Source: Selenomonas sp. AE3005 (GTDB lineage Bacteria > Bacillota > Negativicutes > Selenomonadales > Selenomonadaceae). From it: 64,000 nt of DNA. Location of the stretch: NCBI RefSeq assembly GCF_000686945.1, contig NZ_JMME01000008.1:62001-126000 (forward strand), read 5' to 3'. A program made the translations under genes and the position numbers. Of this stretch, positions 18,087 through 26,351 are shown piece by piece (position 1 is the first letter of the stretch; every line of letters begins with the position of its first letter). Under the pieces are notes generated by a model that made no database searches, had not been told where the DNA came from, and was given only the letters and a program-made list of their open reading frames with translations.

Positions 18087-19613
18087 ATGCAGATAAATGT
18101 GGTGGAATACTGGCTAAATTATGTTTCGGATGAAGCCATACGTAATAAGATTGCGGTGGTTGAGGAAGAAAAGGAAACTTCCTTTGGTGAGATTTTCGAC
18201 AGAGCCGGAGTGCTAGGAGAGCATCTGATAAAGAACTTTTCGGACACCGGCCGTCCCATGGCGATATTCCTGCCGAAATGCGCGGATCAGATGGCTGCGG
18301 ATATGGCTGTTCTCTATAGTGGCAATGCCTATAGCAATCTGGACATCCGCCAGCCGGAAGAGCGCACCAAGCGGATTATCGAGCAGTTGCAGCCCTTATG
18401 TATTCTGACAACCAGGAACTTTACTGCCAAACTGGAGCAGGCCGGGGGCGTGCCGGTCATCTGCCTTGAGAATATTCAAGGTGAGGCCTATGACCTTGAG
18501 GTTATCAAGGAGAGACTGGCAGGTATCGTGGACACTGACCCACTCTGCATCATCAACACTTCCGGTTCCACAGGCACCCCAAAAGGGGTAGTCATGAACC
18601 ACAGGAGCATCATTGATTTCCTCGATCAGGGATGCAGGGTGCTGGATATCGGCCATGGGGAGCGCATTGGCAGTCTTTCACCGGTTTACTTCGATATCTT
18701 CACCTTGGAGTTTTACCTGACCCTTTGGAAACAGGCTGTGTTTGTCTGCATTCCCGAGAATCTCGCCATCTTCCCGGAGAGACTGGCGGAGTTTTTGGAG
18801 GAAAAGCAGATAGACTTTATCTTTTGGGTACCAACGGTGATGGTGAATATGGCCAATTTGGATATTTTGTCTGGTCATCCTCTGAAGGATATGAAAAAGG
18901 TGCTTTTTGCTGGGGAGGTTTTTCCTATCAAGCATCTGGCCTACTGGATGGAGCACTTACCACAAGCGGAGTTCATCAATATGTATGGCCCTATCGAGAT
19001 CACCGTGGATTGCCTCTATCACAAGGTGACTAAGGAAGATATCGAGAAGGGCGAGCTACCCATTGGCGAAGTATTCCCCAATACCGAGGTCTATATTCTG
19101 GATGAGGATGACAAAGAATGCCAGATAGGAGAAACCGGCGAGCTTTGCGTTAGCGGCACATCCCTAGCCATGGGCTACTATCGTGACAAGGAAAAGACTG
19201 AACGGGCTTTCGTGCAGAATCCCTTGAATAAAGCCTACATAGAGATTATCTACCGCACTGGCGACATGGTACGCCGCAGGGATGATGGAGAAATTATCTT
19301 CCTAGGTCGAAGAGATTTTCAGGTGAAGCATCTGGGCTATCGTATCGAGCTGGGAGAAATCGAAGCCGTGGCGGTGAGCATGACGGAGATAGACAATGCC
19401 TGCGTGCTTTATGACCATGGGGAGAAGAAAATAGTCCTCATCTATGAGGGCAGGGAGGAAATCTCCTTCAGGGATATCCGTGAAGGCATCGGTAAAGTGC
19501 TACCCAAGTATATGCTGCCTAATATCTGTCATAAGGTAGAGAAAATGCCCAGAAATCCTAATGGGAAGATAGACAGGAAAAGGCTGCAGGATGAGTATGT
19601 GAGGAAATCATGA
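18087..19613 (+). CDS. AMP-dependent (adenylate-forming) ligase, intact
   Basis: 508 aa ANL-superfamily enzyme resembling stand-alone adenylation domains of the DltA/NRPS type. Motifs: INTSGSTGTPKGVVMNH (P-loop), NMYGPIEITVDCLYH, IYRTGDMVRRRDDGE, FQVKHLGYRIELGEIE (hinge) and NPNGKIDRKRL with the C-terminal catalytic lysine. It would activate a carboxylic or amino acid with ATP and pass it to a phosphopantetheine carrier such as those at 13588 and 20729. Roughly half of its residues match the disrupted ligase just upstream, so two related but not identical acids may be activated. It overlaps the formyltransferase start by 4 bp. Confidence 0.85.
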   Translation: MQINVVEYWLNYVSDEAIRNKIAVVEEEKETSFGEIFDRAGVLGEHLIKNFSDTGRPMAIFLPKCADQMAADMAVLYSGNAYSNLDIRQPEERTKRIIEQLQPLCILTTRNFTAKLEQAGGVPVICLENIQGEAYDLEVIKERLAGIVDTDPLCIINTSGSTGTPKGVVMNHRSIIDFLDQGCRVLDIGHGERIGSLSPVYFDIFTLEFYLTLWKQAVFVCIPENLAIFPERLAEFLEEKQIDFIFWVPTVMVNMANLDILSGHPLKDMKKVLFAGEVFPIKHLAYWMEHLPQAEFINMYGPIEITVDCLYHKVTKEDIEKGELPIGEVFPNTEVYILDEDDKECQIGETGELCVSGTSLAMGYYRDKEKTERAFVQNPLNKAYIEIIYRTGDMVRRRDDGEIIFLGRRDFQVKHLGYRIELGEIEAVAVSMTEIDNACVLYDHGEKKIVLIYEGREEISFRDIREGIGKVLPKYMLPNICHKVEKMPRNPNGKIDRKRLQDEYVRKS

Positions 19614-20473
19614 AACCAAAGCAGATTTTTTTTATGGGAACAGGCACGGTGGGCAGAGAGTGCTTGAAAATCCTAAAAAATGCCACGGATGTTCCAATCG
19701 AGTACTTGACTGTGGAAAGCGAGCCTATTCCCACCATGGAGCCGCTTTGCAGGAAACTTGGGATACTATGCAGAAACTTGTCGTCTATAGAAGTGAAAAA
19801 TTTGCTTATGCAGCAGGAATTGGAAACACTTATCATCAGCGCACATAACGAGTACATTTTCCCAAAAGAAGTTGTGAAGCAGCATAATGTAAGACTCATC
19901 AACTTTCACAATGCCTATCTGCCTAATTATAGAGGGCGTAATGCCCCTACTTGGGAGATTTATGAGGGAGCTGCTTATGGTGGTGCTACCTGGCATGAAG
20001 TGGAAGCATCCATTGACACTGGTGGCATCATTGTGCAGGAAAGGGTGCCTATTGAGAATGTTGAAACGGCGCTGTCTCTTTTGATGAAATGTGCCAAAGC
20101 TGGAATAAAGCTTATGCGAGAGAACGTTGGTGAGTTCCTTGGGGGGGATTATCTGGCACGGTCGGCAGAGAAAAAAGGCAGGCTATACTTGGCAAAGGAA
20201 CTGCCAAATGGTGGCTACCTTGATACAACATGGGACATGGAACAGGCATATCGCTTCTTAAGGTCTATGGATTACAGTCCTATGAATATATTGCCTTTAC
20301 CTAGGGTGAGGTTAGGAGATAAGGTTTATGGAATTGAAGGATATAATTTACAAAAAAGGCAAATGTTTCGGAAGGGGGAACGGGACTCTCTCAAAATACA
20401 AGCATGGGACGGTAGTCTGGAACTTGTGTGCAACCTGAGGGAGATAAAAGAAATTCCATTGACAGATGAGTAG
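19610..20473 (+). CDS. formyltransferase-family protein (methionyl-tRNA formyltransferase fold)
   Basis: 287 aa. The Formyl_trans_N domain shows the catalytic triad spacing: Asn and His in INFHNAYLPNYRGRNAP and Asp in EASIDTGGIIVQE. Short relatives N-formylate amino sugars (ArnA, WlaRD/VioF type) using N10-formyltetrahydrofolate, and that is the most likely job here, on an amine produced in the locus. The C-terminal ~90 residues resemble the small beta domain of Fmt. A G7 run (20141-20147) lies in EFLGGDYLA and the frame is open with this length. It is coupled to the upstream ligase (ATGA overlap) and to the small gene downstream. Confidence 0.8.
   Translation: MKPKQIFFMGTGTVGRECLKILKNATDVPIEYLTVESEPIPTMEPLCRKLGILCRNLSSIEVKNLLMQQELETLIISAHNEYIFPKEVVKQHNVRLINFHNAYLPNYRGRNAPTWEIYEGAAYGGATWHEVEASIDTGGIIVQERVPIENVETALSLLMKCAKAGIKLMRENVGEFLGGDYLARSAEKKGRLYLAKELPNGGYLDTTWDMEQAYRFLRSMDYSPMNILPLPRVRLGDKVYGIEGYNLQKRQMFRKGERDSLKIQAWDGSLELVCNLREIKEIPLTDE
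20141..20147 (+). repeat. G7 homopolymer inside the formyltransferase gene
   Basis: Seven G between the catalytic domain and the C-terminal domain. The gene is in frame at this length; a slip would cut off the last third. Confidence 0.6.
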
Positions 20474-20715
20474 TGAATATACAGGAAATCAAGGAATCTA
20501 TCACTCAGGTGAAGGAACGGGGGATGAATGGTATACGAACTATTATATCGCCGATGAAATTGCAGCAAGCTGGATTAAAAAAGAGACAATTGAAGATTTA
20601 TGAGAACAATCAGATAGTTTTCATGATTCGACAGAGAGGAAACTTCTATTTGTTTCATTATTTCCGTTCGTCTGATATTTGGCGAGCGGTTCAAAAAATG
20701 AGAAGAAAATCGTAA
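20473..20715 (+). CDS. small protein of unknown function
   Basis: 80 aa, basic, starting at a GTG that shares its first base with the stop codon of the formyltransferase gene, so it may be translated by coupling. FMIRQRGNFYLFHYFRSSDIW looks like a short beta-hairpin plus helix, but I recognise no family. It ends 13 bp before the acyl carrier gene. It could be a small partner of the carrier/ligase system or the remnant of a larger enzyme. Confidence 0.5.
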   Translation: MNIQEIKESITQVKERGMNGIRTIISPMKLQQAGLKKRQLKIYENNQIVFMIRQRGNFYLFHYFRSSDIWRAVQKMRRKS

Positions 20716-20728
20716 AGCGGAGGGGAAT

Positions 20729-20965
20729 ATGAAGAAGATTAGTGATATTTTGTCAGAGATACGCCCAGAGTATGACTTTGCAGGCAGTAGTGATTTTTTT
20801 GAGGATGGTTATCTTGATTCCTTTGATCTAATAACTTTGGTAGCAGCCTTGGACAAGGAGTACCACATGAAAATCAAGGGCACGGATATAGTACCGGAGC
20901 ATTTTTGTAATCTGGAGGAAATCCGCAAGCTGATGAAGGGGTATGGGGTAGAGAATGATATTTGA
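20729..20965 (+). CDS. acyl carrier protein (second copy)
   Basis: 78 aa, acidic. The phosphopantetheine serine is in GYLDSFDLITLV. It has a good ribosome site (GCGGAGGGG) and overlaps the KAS III gene by 11 bp, so it probably presents the substrate to that enzyme. It differs clearly from the carrier at 13588 in length and in the residues around the serine, suggesting dedicated partners. Confidence 0.85.
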   Translation: MKKISDILSEIRPEYDFAGSSDFFEDGYLDSFDLITLVAALDKEYHMKIKGTDIVPEHFCNLEEIRKLMKGYGVENDI

Positions 20966-22019
20966 ATACCGCAACAAGAAAATCACGGGACTTTTGACCA
21001 TCGTCCCCAAGAATATCCGCACCTTTGATGAGGAAATGGAGAAATTCAAGGCAGATAAAGCTCGCAACAAGCGTTTGAAAATGGTCATGGGATATGAGCA
21101 ACATCGTATGTTTGATGATGTTGTTTGTGTTTCGGATTTGGCAGTAACTGGCATGGAATATCTTTTTAAAGAAGGTCTTTTGAAAAAAGATGAGATTGAT
21201 GCCTTGGTGCTGGTCACCCAGTCACCGGACTACTTTATGCCAGCCACCAGCAATATCATACATGGTAGATTGGGGCTTGCCGAGGATGTTTTCTGCGTTG
21301 ATATCAACCAAGGTTGCGCAGGTTTCTTGGTGGGGTTGATGCAGGCCTTTTCGCTTCTTGAGCAGACAACTGTGAACAAGGTGGTGCTGATAAATGCTGA
21401 TGTTCTTAGCCGTAAAGTTTCCAAGGCAGACAGGAATAGTTATCCCTTGGTGGGAGATGCAGCTTCCATTACTATTGTGGAAGGCTGTGAGGAGGAAAAT
21501 CTGGTGCAGGGAGAAATCCGCATGGACGGGAGTCGTTCGGATATGCTGATTATCCCCGCAGGAGGCTTTCGCAGGCCATCGTCCCCAGAGACTGCCATCA
21601 TGCACGAGGATGAGGAAGGCAACAGTCGTAGTCTGGATAACCTTGTCATGGGAGGTCGGGAAGTATTCTACTTCGTCCAAACTGAGGTGCCGAAGCTTAT
21701 TGAAGGAATGCTGGAACGTATCAAGATTTCAAAGGAAGAAATCGACTGGTGGATGTTCCATCAGCCTAATAAGTTCATGGTTGATAAGTTAGCAGAGGCA
21801 CTTGATGTGCCTTATGAGAAAATGCCTAGTAATATTGTTACTTATTTTGGTAACGCTAGTGGTGTAACAATTCCTACCAATATGGCGTACAATTTAGGGG
21901 ATATGTTGGAAAAAAATAATTATAATATTTGTTTTGCTGGATTTGGTGTGGGGCTGACATGGGGAGCGATAGTTATGGAGGTCGGAGAAATGAAATTTTG
22001 CAAAATAATAGAATTATAA
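20955..22019 (+). CDS. 3-oxoacyl-ACP synthase III (KAS III/FabH-like)
   Basis: 354 aa, slightly longer than housekeeping FabH. The full catalytic triad is visible: Cys in VDINQGCAGFLVGLMQA, His in WMFHQPNKFM, Asn in VTYFGNASGVTIP. GFGVGLTWGAIVM is the typical C-terminus. It would condense an acyl or aminoacyl starter with a malonyl-type carrier substrate, or act as an acyltransferase as some FabH relatives do. With two ligases, two carriers and an SDR it forms a small fatty-acid/NRPS-like pathway. The start ATG is inside the acyl carrier gene. No dedicated terminator is obvious after it. Confidence 0.85.
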   Translation: MIFEYRNKKITGLLTIVPKNIRTFDEEMEKFKADKARNKRLKMVMGYEQHRMFDDVVCVSDLAVTGMEYLFKEGLLKKDEIDALVLVTQSPDYFMPATSNIIHGRLGLAEDVFCVDINQGCAGFLVGLMQAFSLLEQTTVNKVVLINADVLSRKVSKADRNSYPLVGDAASITIVEGCEEENLVQGEIRMDGSRSDMLIIPAGGFRRPSSPETAIMHEDEEGNSRSLDNLVMGGREVFYFVQTEVPKLIEGMLERIKISKEEIDWWMFHQPNKFMVDKLAEALDVPYEKMPSNIVTYFGNASGVTIPTNMAYNLGDMLEKNNYNICFAGFGVGLTWGAIVMEVGEMKFCKIIEL

Positions 22020-22097
22020 TATTTTTTATAGGAATATTGCTTGTTGTGATGGTTTTTAGATTGTATATTGTACTTTAATAAAACTAATAATTGTAAT

Positions 22098-22163
22098 ATG
22101 GTTACATGTATAACTTTGCCGGGATTTGAATTAACTGTGAGAAAAAATGTATTCGAACAATAA
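22098..22163 (+). other. 21-codon reading frame with an LPGFxLxVRK motif (gene-start remnant)
   Basis: Codes for a peptide with ITLPGFELTVRK, then stops. There is no clear ribosome site. The same pattern recurs at 22283 and, more loosely, at the N-termini of the island acyltransferases (NIDFGDFxxxxRK). I read it as the broken 5' end of an acyltransferase-type gene rather than a functional peptide, but a short peptide is not excluded. Confidence 0.4.
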
Positions 22164-22282
22164 TAAATATACACTGGTTTGTTGATGAAATAAGGACGTA
22201 AAATTAACGGATTTATGCGGATGAATTATTTTAAGAGGGCTATTCACATTGACATGGTTATATTAATTAAGAGGAGTATAAA

Positions 22283-22363
22283 ATGCTTGTGTCAATAAGT
22301 TTACCTGGTTTTCAGCTGCAAGTAAGAAAAATTTCACTTGCAAATTGTAATCAGAATGTATAA
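22283..22363 (+). pseudogene. 26-codon start of an acyltransferase-type gene cut off just before the IS element
   Basis: ATG 22283 has a good ribosome site (AAGAGGAG) and encodes ISLPGFQLQVRKISLA, then stops 3 bp before the left inverted repeat of the IS at 22367. The body of a beta-helix acyltransferase without a start appears on the other side of the IS (23951). The simplest reading is one gene split by the IS, with loss of the junction. Confidence 0.5.
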
Positions 22364-22366
22364 ATG

Positions 22367-22380
22367 ACTCAAACTTCGCA
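22367..22380 (+). repeat. left terminal inverted repeat of the IS element
   Basis: 14 bp, exact inverse of 23934-23947. Confidence 0.85.
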
Positions 22381-22440
22381 CATCTGAAACAAGCCCTATA
22401 TTAGGCGTAACATAGGGGCTGAAGTGCTAAAACAGCAACT

Positions 22441-23813
22441 TCATGCACACCGTTTCAGGCAGCTTTGCCATAAATCGGGCAGATTTTCCAAGAAGGAATC
22501 CAGCATGGCAATTAGTTCCTTTTCAAGGAAAAGCCATTTTTCTGTTATCATGGATACAAGCTTTTTCAAAACCATAATCAATGCATCCATGTACTGTAAA
22601 TCCTGCAATTCATCGCACGAAATATAGAACAACTCGCCAATACTCCGTTTATCGACTTTTCTGCGTTGTTCCAGAGATAACAGCATATATCTGGCCAAGA
22701 CAATGGAAACATGAGCGGTCATTGCATCATAGGACATGGTTCTGCTCTTTTTGCCAAGCTTCAGATACGATTTGCACATTTTGAAGAAGACTTCTATATT
22801 CCAGCGTTTGCCATAGGTTTGGATGATTTCTTCTTCAGACAGATTGACATCTGTAGAAACCAAAATCAGATAATCCTGTCGTTTGTTCCTGTTTCTTACA
22901 AAGACCAGTTTTACCGGAATGGATTGTTTTCCTTTTACGACTTCCGCCTCCACGGAAAGAAGATATGGGGAACGGCCGCGGCGCTTCTTTGCTGCTCGGA
23001 AAATTGCAGGCGCGCATTGCATCCGTCCGCTGTAGCGAAAATGAATTTTTCACTATTCTTGACCATGCCAATGACATCGTAGCCAATATCCTTGACTTGC
23101 AGCAATGAAGATGGCGAACAGAACCATGTGTCAAAAAGAACATACTTTGCCGGAATCTCAGCGGCTTTTGCATCTTTCAGCAAGGTCAGCATCACGCTGG
23201 TAGCCTTGGTCTGCGCCAGCTTGCGCAGCTTGCCGCCATTGTTTCTGGCATCAATAGATGCGGATGCTTCCTGTAGCCGGTTTTCACGCTCGGTAGAGGA
23301 TAGCAGGCACTGACTCAATGGCAGGAAGGAATTTCCATCGCTCCAGCCAAGAGTCAGCATGCGGAACCCTTTGGTGTACTTATGCTCTACATGGTCAAAA
23401 ACTTTAGCCAGCAGTTCTACTTTTTTCGAGCGTGCCTGGCTAAAAAGAGAATCATCGATGATAAGTACATTGCGGAGTTTCTCATGGGTAAGCGGTTCGA
23501 TTTTCCCAATAACAGAGGAAGCGAGCTGAAGTGTAAATTTGCGCCAATTGATGCTGCTGGAATTCATAAAGCGATAAAAGGTGTCCTTAGCAAAAGGGAG
23601 GCAGTTTGAATACTCCCTCTGCTTCTGGAAGAACGATTTATTGCTGAAAGCATTTTCAAAGGCTACTTGGAATACATCTTTGACCGAAAAGCCGCGTACT
23701 TTGTACGCATTGCAGGCTTTGAGAATCCGCCCCGCATGGAATTCTTCAAGAAAATGAGAAATTTTCGAGGAAAGTAGTTCACGAGACTGATGATTTTGTG
23801 CTACAATATTCAT
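22441..23813 (-). pseudogene. IS4-family DDE transposase, one frameshift
   Basis: ATG 23813 follows GGAGGG, so I prefer it to the in-frame ATG at 23858. The first part holds the initial catalytic Asp (VLIIDDSLFSQ) and the second (YVLFDTWFCSP). The second part, in another frame from about 23050 downward, holds AAKKRRGRSPYLLSV, FVRNRNKRQDY and the Glu-containing WNIEVFFKMCKSYLKL. The break lies at an A5 run (around 23045, minus strand) where A6 would restore about 457 residues; the fragment at 29957 shows the uninterrupted version of this region. A programmed frameshift is possible but unusual for IS4, so inactivation is more likely. Confidence 0.8.
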
Positions 23814-23933
23814 GGCATAAGCCCTCCGTTTATGTTGTGATAGTTTAGTCACTTTCATTATACAAAATGGAGATGGCTTATGCTATTTTATTTTGGAAAA
23901 TTTGATTTAATAATTATTGGACAGTTTTACAAC

Positions 23934-23947
23934 TGCGAAGTTTGAGT
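23934..23947 (-). repeat. right terminal inverted repeat of the IS element
   Basis: 14 bp, exact inverse of 22367-22380. Confidence 0.85.
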
Positions 23948-23950
23948 TAC

Positions 23951-24951
23951 AGACTTTTATCCCGTTGAAAAATATGCGTATCTTTCAACGGGAAATATTG
24001 CTTTAACATTGGGAAGAGCATCGTATCTTGTATCATCCACTTTTGAGGCAGGTAGTCTTCAAGTGCATGTGTTGGTGGGGAAATATTCTTCGTTAGCACA
24101 TAGACTGGTATTTTTAATAGGATTGAATCATGATTATAGAGAGAGTATCCACCTATCCGTTTGCGGAATTAGACGAATCTTATCAGCAAAAATATTTGGC
24201 AGATGTTATTCCTAGCAGCATCAATCATAATCAAATAGTTATCGGCAATGATGTATGGATAGGCAGTGATGATACGATATTAGGCGGAGTTCGTATAGGG
24301 AATGGTACGGTGATTGGTTCACATGCAGTGGTTGCTAAAGATATTCCGCCATATGCAATTGTGGTGGGAAATCCAGCCAAGGTGATAAAGTATCGTTTTT
24401 CTGCAGATATTATACATAAGTTACAATGTATTCGCTGGTGGAATTAGCCGGATGAAAAGATACGTAATATTCAAGCCGAAATGAAGGACGTTGTTAAGTC
24501 CTGTGATAAGTATTACAGTCCTGAAATGGAAGCAAGGATTGAAAATCAAACGGGATCTCAATTAGCAGAACTGCGTTGTGATGGCTATAAAATTTCTTAT
24601 TTCCGGCTTGATTTTTCTCAGACCAAGCCTTCTTGGCAAAAAGTTGTTAAATCATTCCTGGAGTATGGTGATAAAAAACAACTTTTATTGTTAGGGTTTG
24701 TTGGCACGCATAATAATGATTCAAGACAGGCAGAATTATTAGAGTTAGTGAACAGATATGGCGATGATGCACCGGCAGTTGTTTGTTGTGATATAGAAAA
24801 TAAAGACATCAAGTGTATATTACAAAATATAGATTGTTATATTTCAGGCTGTCAAGTAGAGGACTCAGAAGCGATAGATTTGCTATCGGAAACAGATGTA
24901 CGTATTGTATATGCTGGCGATGTGAATATTGGGGAAAGCAAGATTATATAA
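23951..24951 (+). pseudogene. left-handed beta-helix acyltransferase, 5' lost at the IS, frameshift and nonsense mutation
   Basis: Third copy of the island acyltransferase. It begins right after the IS end (DFYPVEKYAYLS, then [19 protein letters not shown]), loses frame near 24135 (GLNHDYR, then VSTYPF in another frame), continues with [20 protein letters not shown] and [11 protein letters not shown], meets an in-frame TAG at 24445 where the paralogue has Trp (WWNW), and resumes to 24951 with the shared C-terminal domain. Three independent lesions make it a true pseudogene. Confidence 0.8.
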
Positions 24952-24980
24952 TAATGTAGGTGTGGAAAGGGAGAAACGGA

Positions 24981-26351
24981 ATGGATATTTATTTTTCATC
25001 ACAAAAGTATGGAATGGTATCGCATGATATAACAAATCATTGTAATGCTCGTTGTAAATTTTGTTTTAATGATTGGAATAAAATCCATCCCCACATTATG
25101 AATCAAGAAGTATTCATGAAAGCTCGTAGTATTATTCCTTTTTGTAATCAAGAACTATTTTTGTTTTCTTGTTTGTTTGAACCCACGTTGCATCCAGATT
25201 TTATGAAGCTTTTGTATATGATACCCTATAAGTTTCGGGATAAAGTTTTTTTTACCACTAATTTAGTAAAAAAAATGTCTGATACAGAGCTGCTTGAGCT
25301 ATGTAATGCACCTGTAAAGTATTTTAATATTTCTTTAGAAACATATGATAGGGAAAAATATGCTATTCTCAGTGGAACAAAACAAAGTGCTTTTTTTGAT
25401 AATCTCTCGAGATTAGGCATGATTGCTAAGGCGCTAAGGAAAAATAATAAAATACGAATTATTACAATGATATTGCAAAGTAATAAGGATGAAATAATTT
25501 CCCTTATTAAACGTGTGCACAAGGATTTATCACCTGTTATGCATGAATTACGTACACCGTATATATCTTCGCCGATTGAAAACGTACTGGAGAGAGAAAT
25601 GTTATCTCGCGAAGAGCTAGTAGAGTTATACAAAAAAATAAACGCGTTAGGCTACAAAGAAGTTGTCCTTGATCTGGGCCGAGATAAAGAAATTTTTGAA
25701 CAACATATAAAAGACAAAACTGAATATGCATATGTAGGTAATACAGAAACGGAAAATCCTGCTTATAGGGTGCGGATAGAACCAAATGGGTTAGAAAAAA
25801 TTGATGTAAATAGCAGAAGAAAAGATACAAAATCTTTTACTTATCGCGTAAGGATTAATTCTGATGGAACAGGATATTTTAATGATACTGATGAATGTTT
25901 TAATCTGAACAATATTGAAGATGCAACTTTATTTTGGTCAGAGAAATTACGTGAACTACAAAAAAAAGAGGCTATACAATATATTATCAATGGTGAAAGT
26001 CCTTACGATGTAGTATTGCATGCTGAGAGTATGTTACCTTGCGAACTTACCCAAATGATTATTTATGATGAAGAATTCTTTACATTTTATGGAAGTTATC
26101 AATATAGTGCTGGTATGTGGAATAAAAGAGAGTGCGTGCTTTTATTAGTTCAGGATGGGAATGAAGGTGTGTTGTTGCATACTAAGCAAGTACAAAAAAA
26201 TGCAGATGAGATATTATGGGTGTCTAAAGTAGATAAAAGCGTACTGGATAATAGGTTCGGATTTGACGTGTATATAGGATATAGTGAAAATAATTATTTA
26301 CATATGAGAAAAGCTACAGAAGTACAAAGTTTGAAACAGTATCTAAGGTGA
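24981..26351 (+). CDS. radical SAM enzyme
   Basis: 456 aa. The cluster-binding motif is CNARCKFC (CxxxCxxC) within VSHDITNHCNARCKFCFNDW, about residue 20, followed by FLFSCLFEPTLHPDF and FNISLETYDREKY, typical of the partial TIM barrel in radical SAM proteins. The C-terminal ~150 residues are a separate, unrecognised domain and I see no SPASM cysteine cluster. ATG 24981 follows AAGGGAGA. The next gene overlaps its end. Radical SAM proteins in surface-sugar loci carry out dehydration, epimerisation or C-C chemistry; the substrate here is unknown. Confidence 0.85.
   Translation: MDIYFSSQKYGMVSHDITNHCNARCKFCFNDWNKIHPHIMNQEVFMKARSIIPFCNQELFLFSCLFEPTLHPDFMKLLYMIPYKFRDKVFFTTNLVKKMSDTELLELCNAPVKYFNISLETYDREKYAILSGTKQSAFFDNLSRLGMIAKALRKNNKIRIITMILQSNKDEIISLIKRVHKDLSPVMHELRTPYISSPIENVLEREMLSREELVELYKKINALGYKEVVLDLGRDKEIFEQHIKDKTEYAYVGNTETENPAYRVRIEPNGLEKIDVNSRRKDTKSFTYRVRINSDGTGYFNDTDECFNLNNIEDATLFWSEKLRELQKKEAIQYIINGESPYDVVLHAESMLPCELTQMIIYDEEFFTFYGSYQYSAGMWNKRECVLLLVQDGNEGVLLHTKQVQKNADEILWVSKVDKSVLDNRFGFDVYIGYSENNYLHMRKATEVQSLKQYLR

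Larger units (their letters stand above)
22367..23947 (-). mobile_element. IS4-type insertion sequence, 1.58 kb, with perfect 14-bp inverted ends
   Basis: The ends ACTCAAACTTCGCA (22367-22380) and its exact reverse complement (23934-23947) enclose one transposase gene on the minus strand. I see no target-site duplication in the flanks, so the element may have suffered a later deletion or rearrangement. It separates the 5' end (22283) from the body (23951) of an acyltransferase gene. Confidence 0.85.

Noticed and set aside
22441-23813. programmed -1 frameshift of the transposase
   Set aside because: The A5 run is short, no stimulatory structure is evident, and IS4-type elements normally use a single frame; simple inactivation or a read error is more economical, though not proven.
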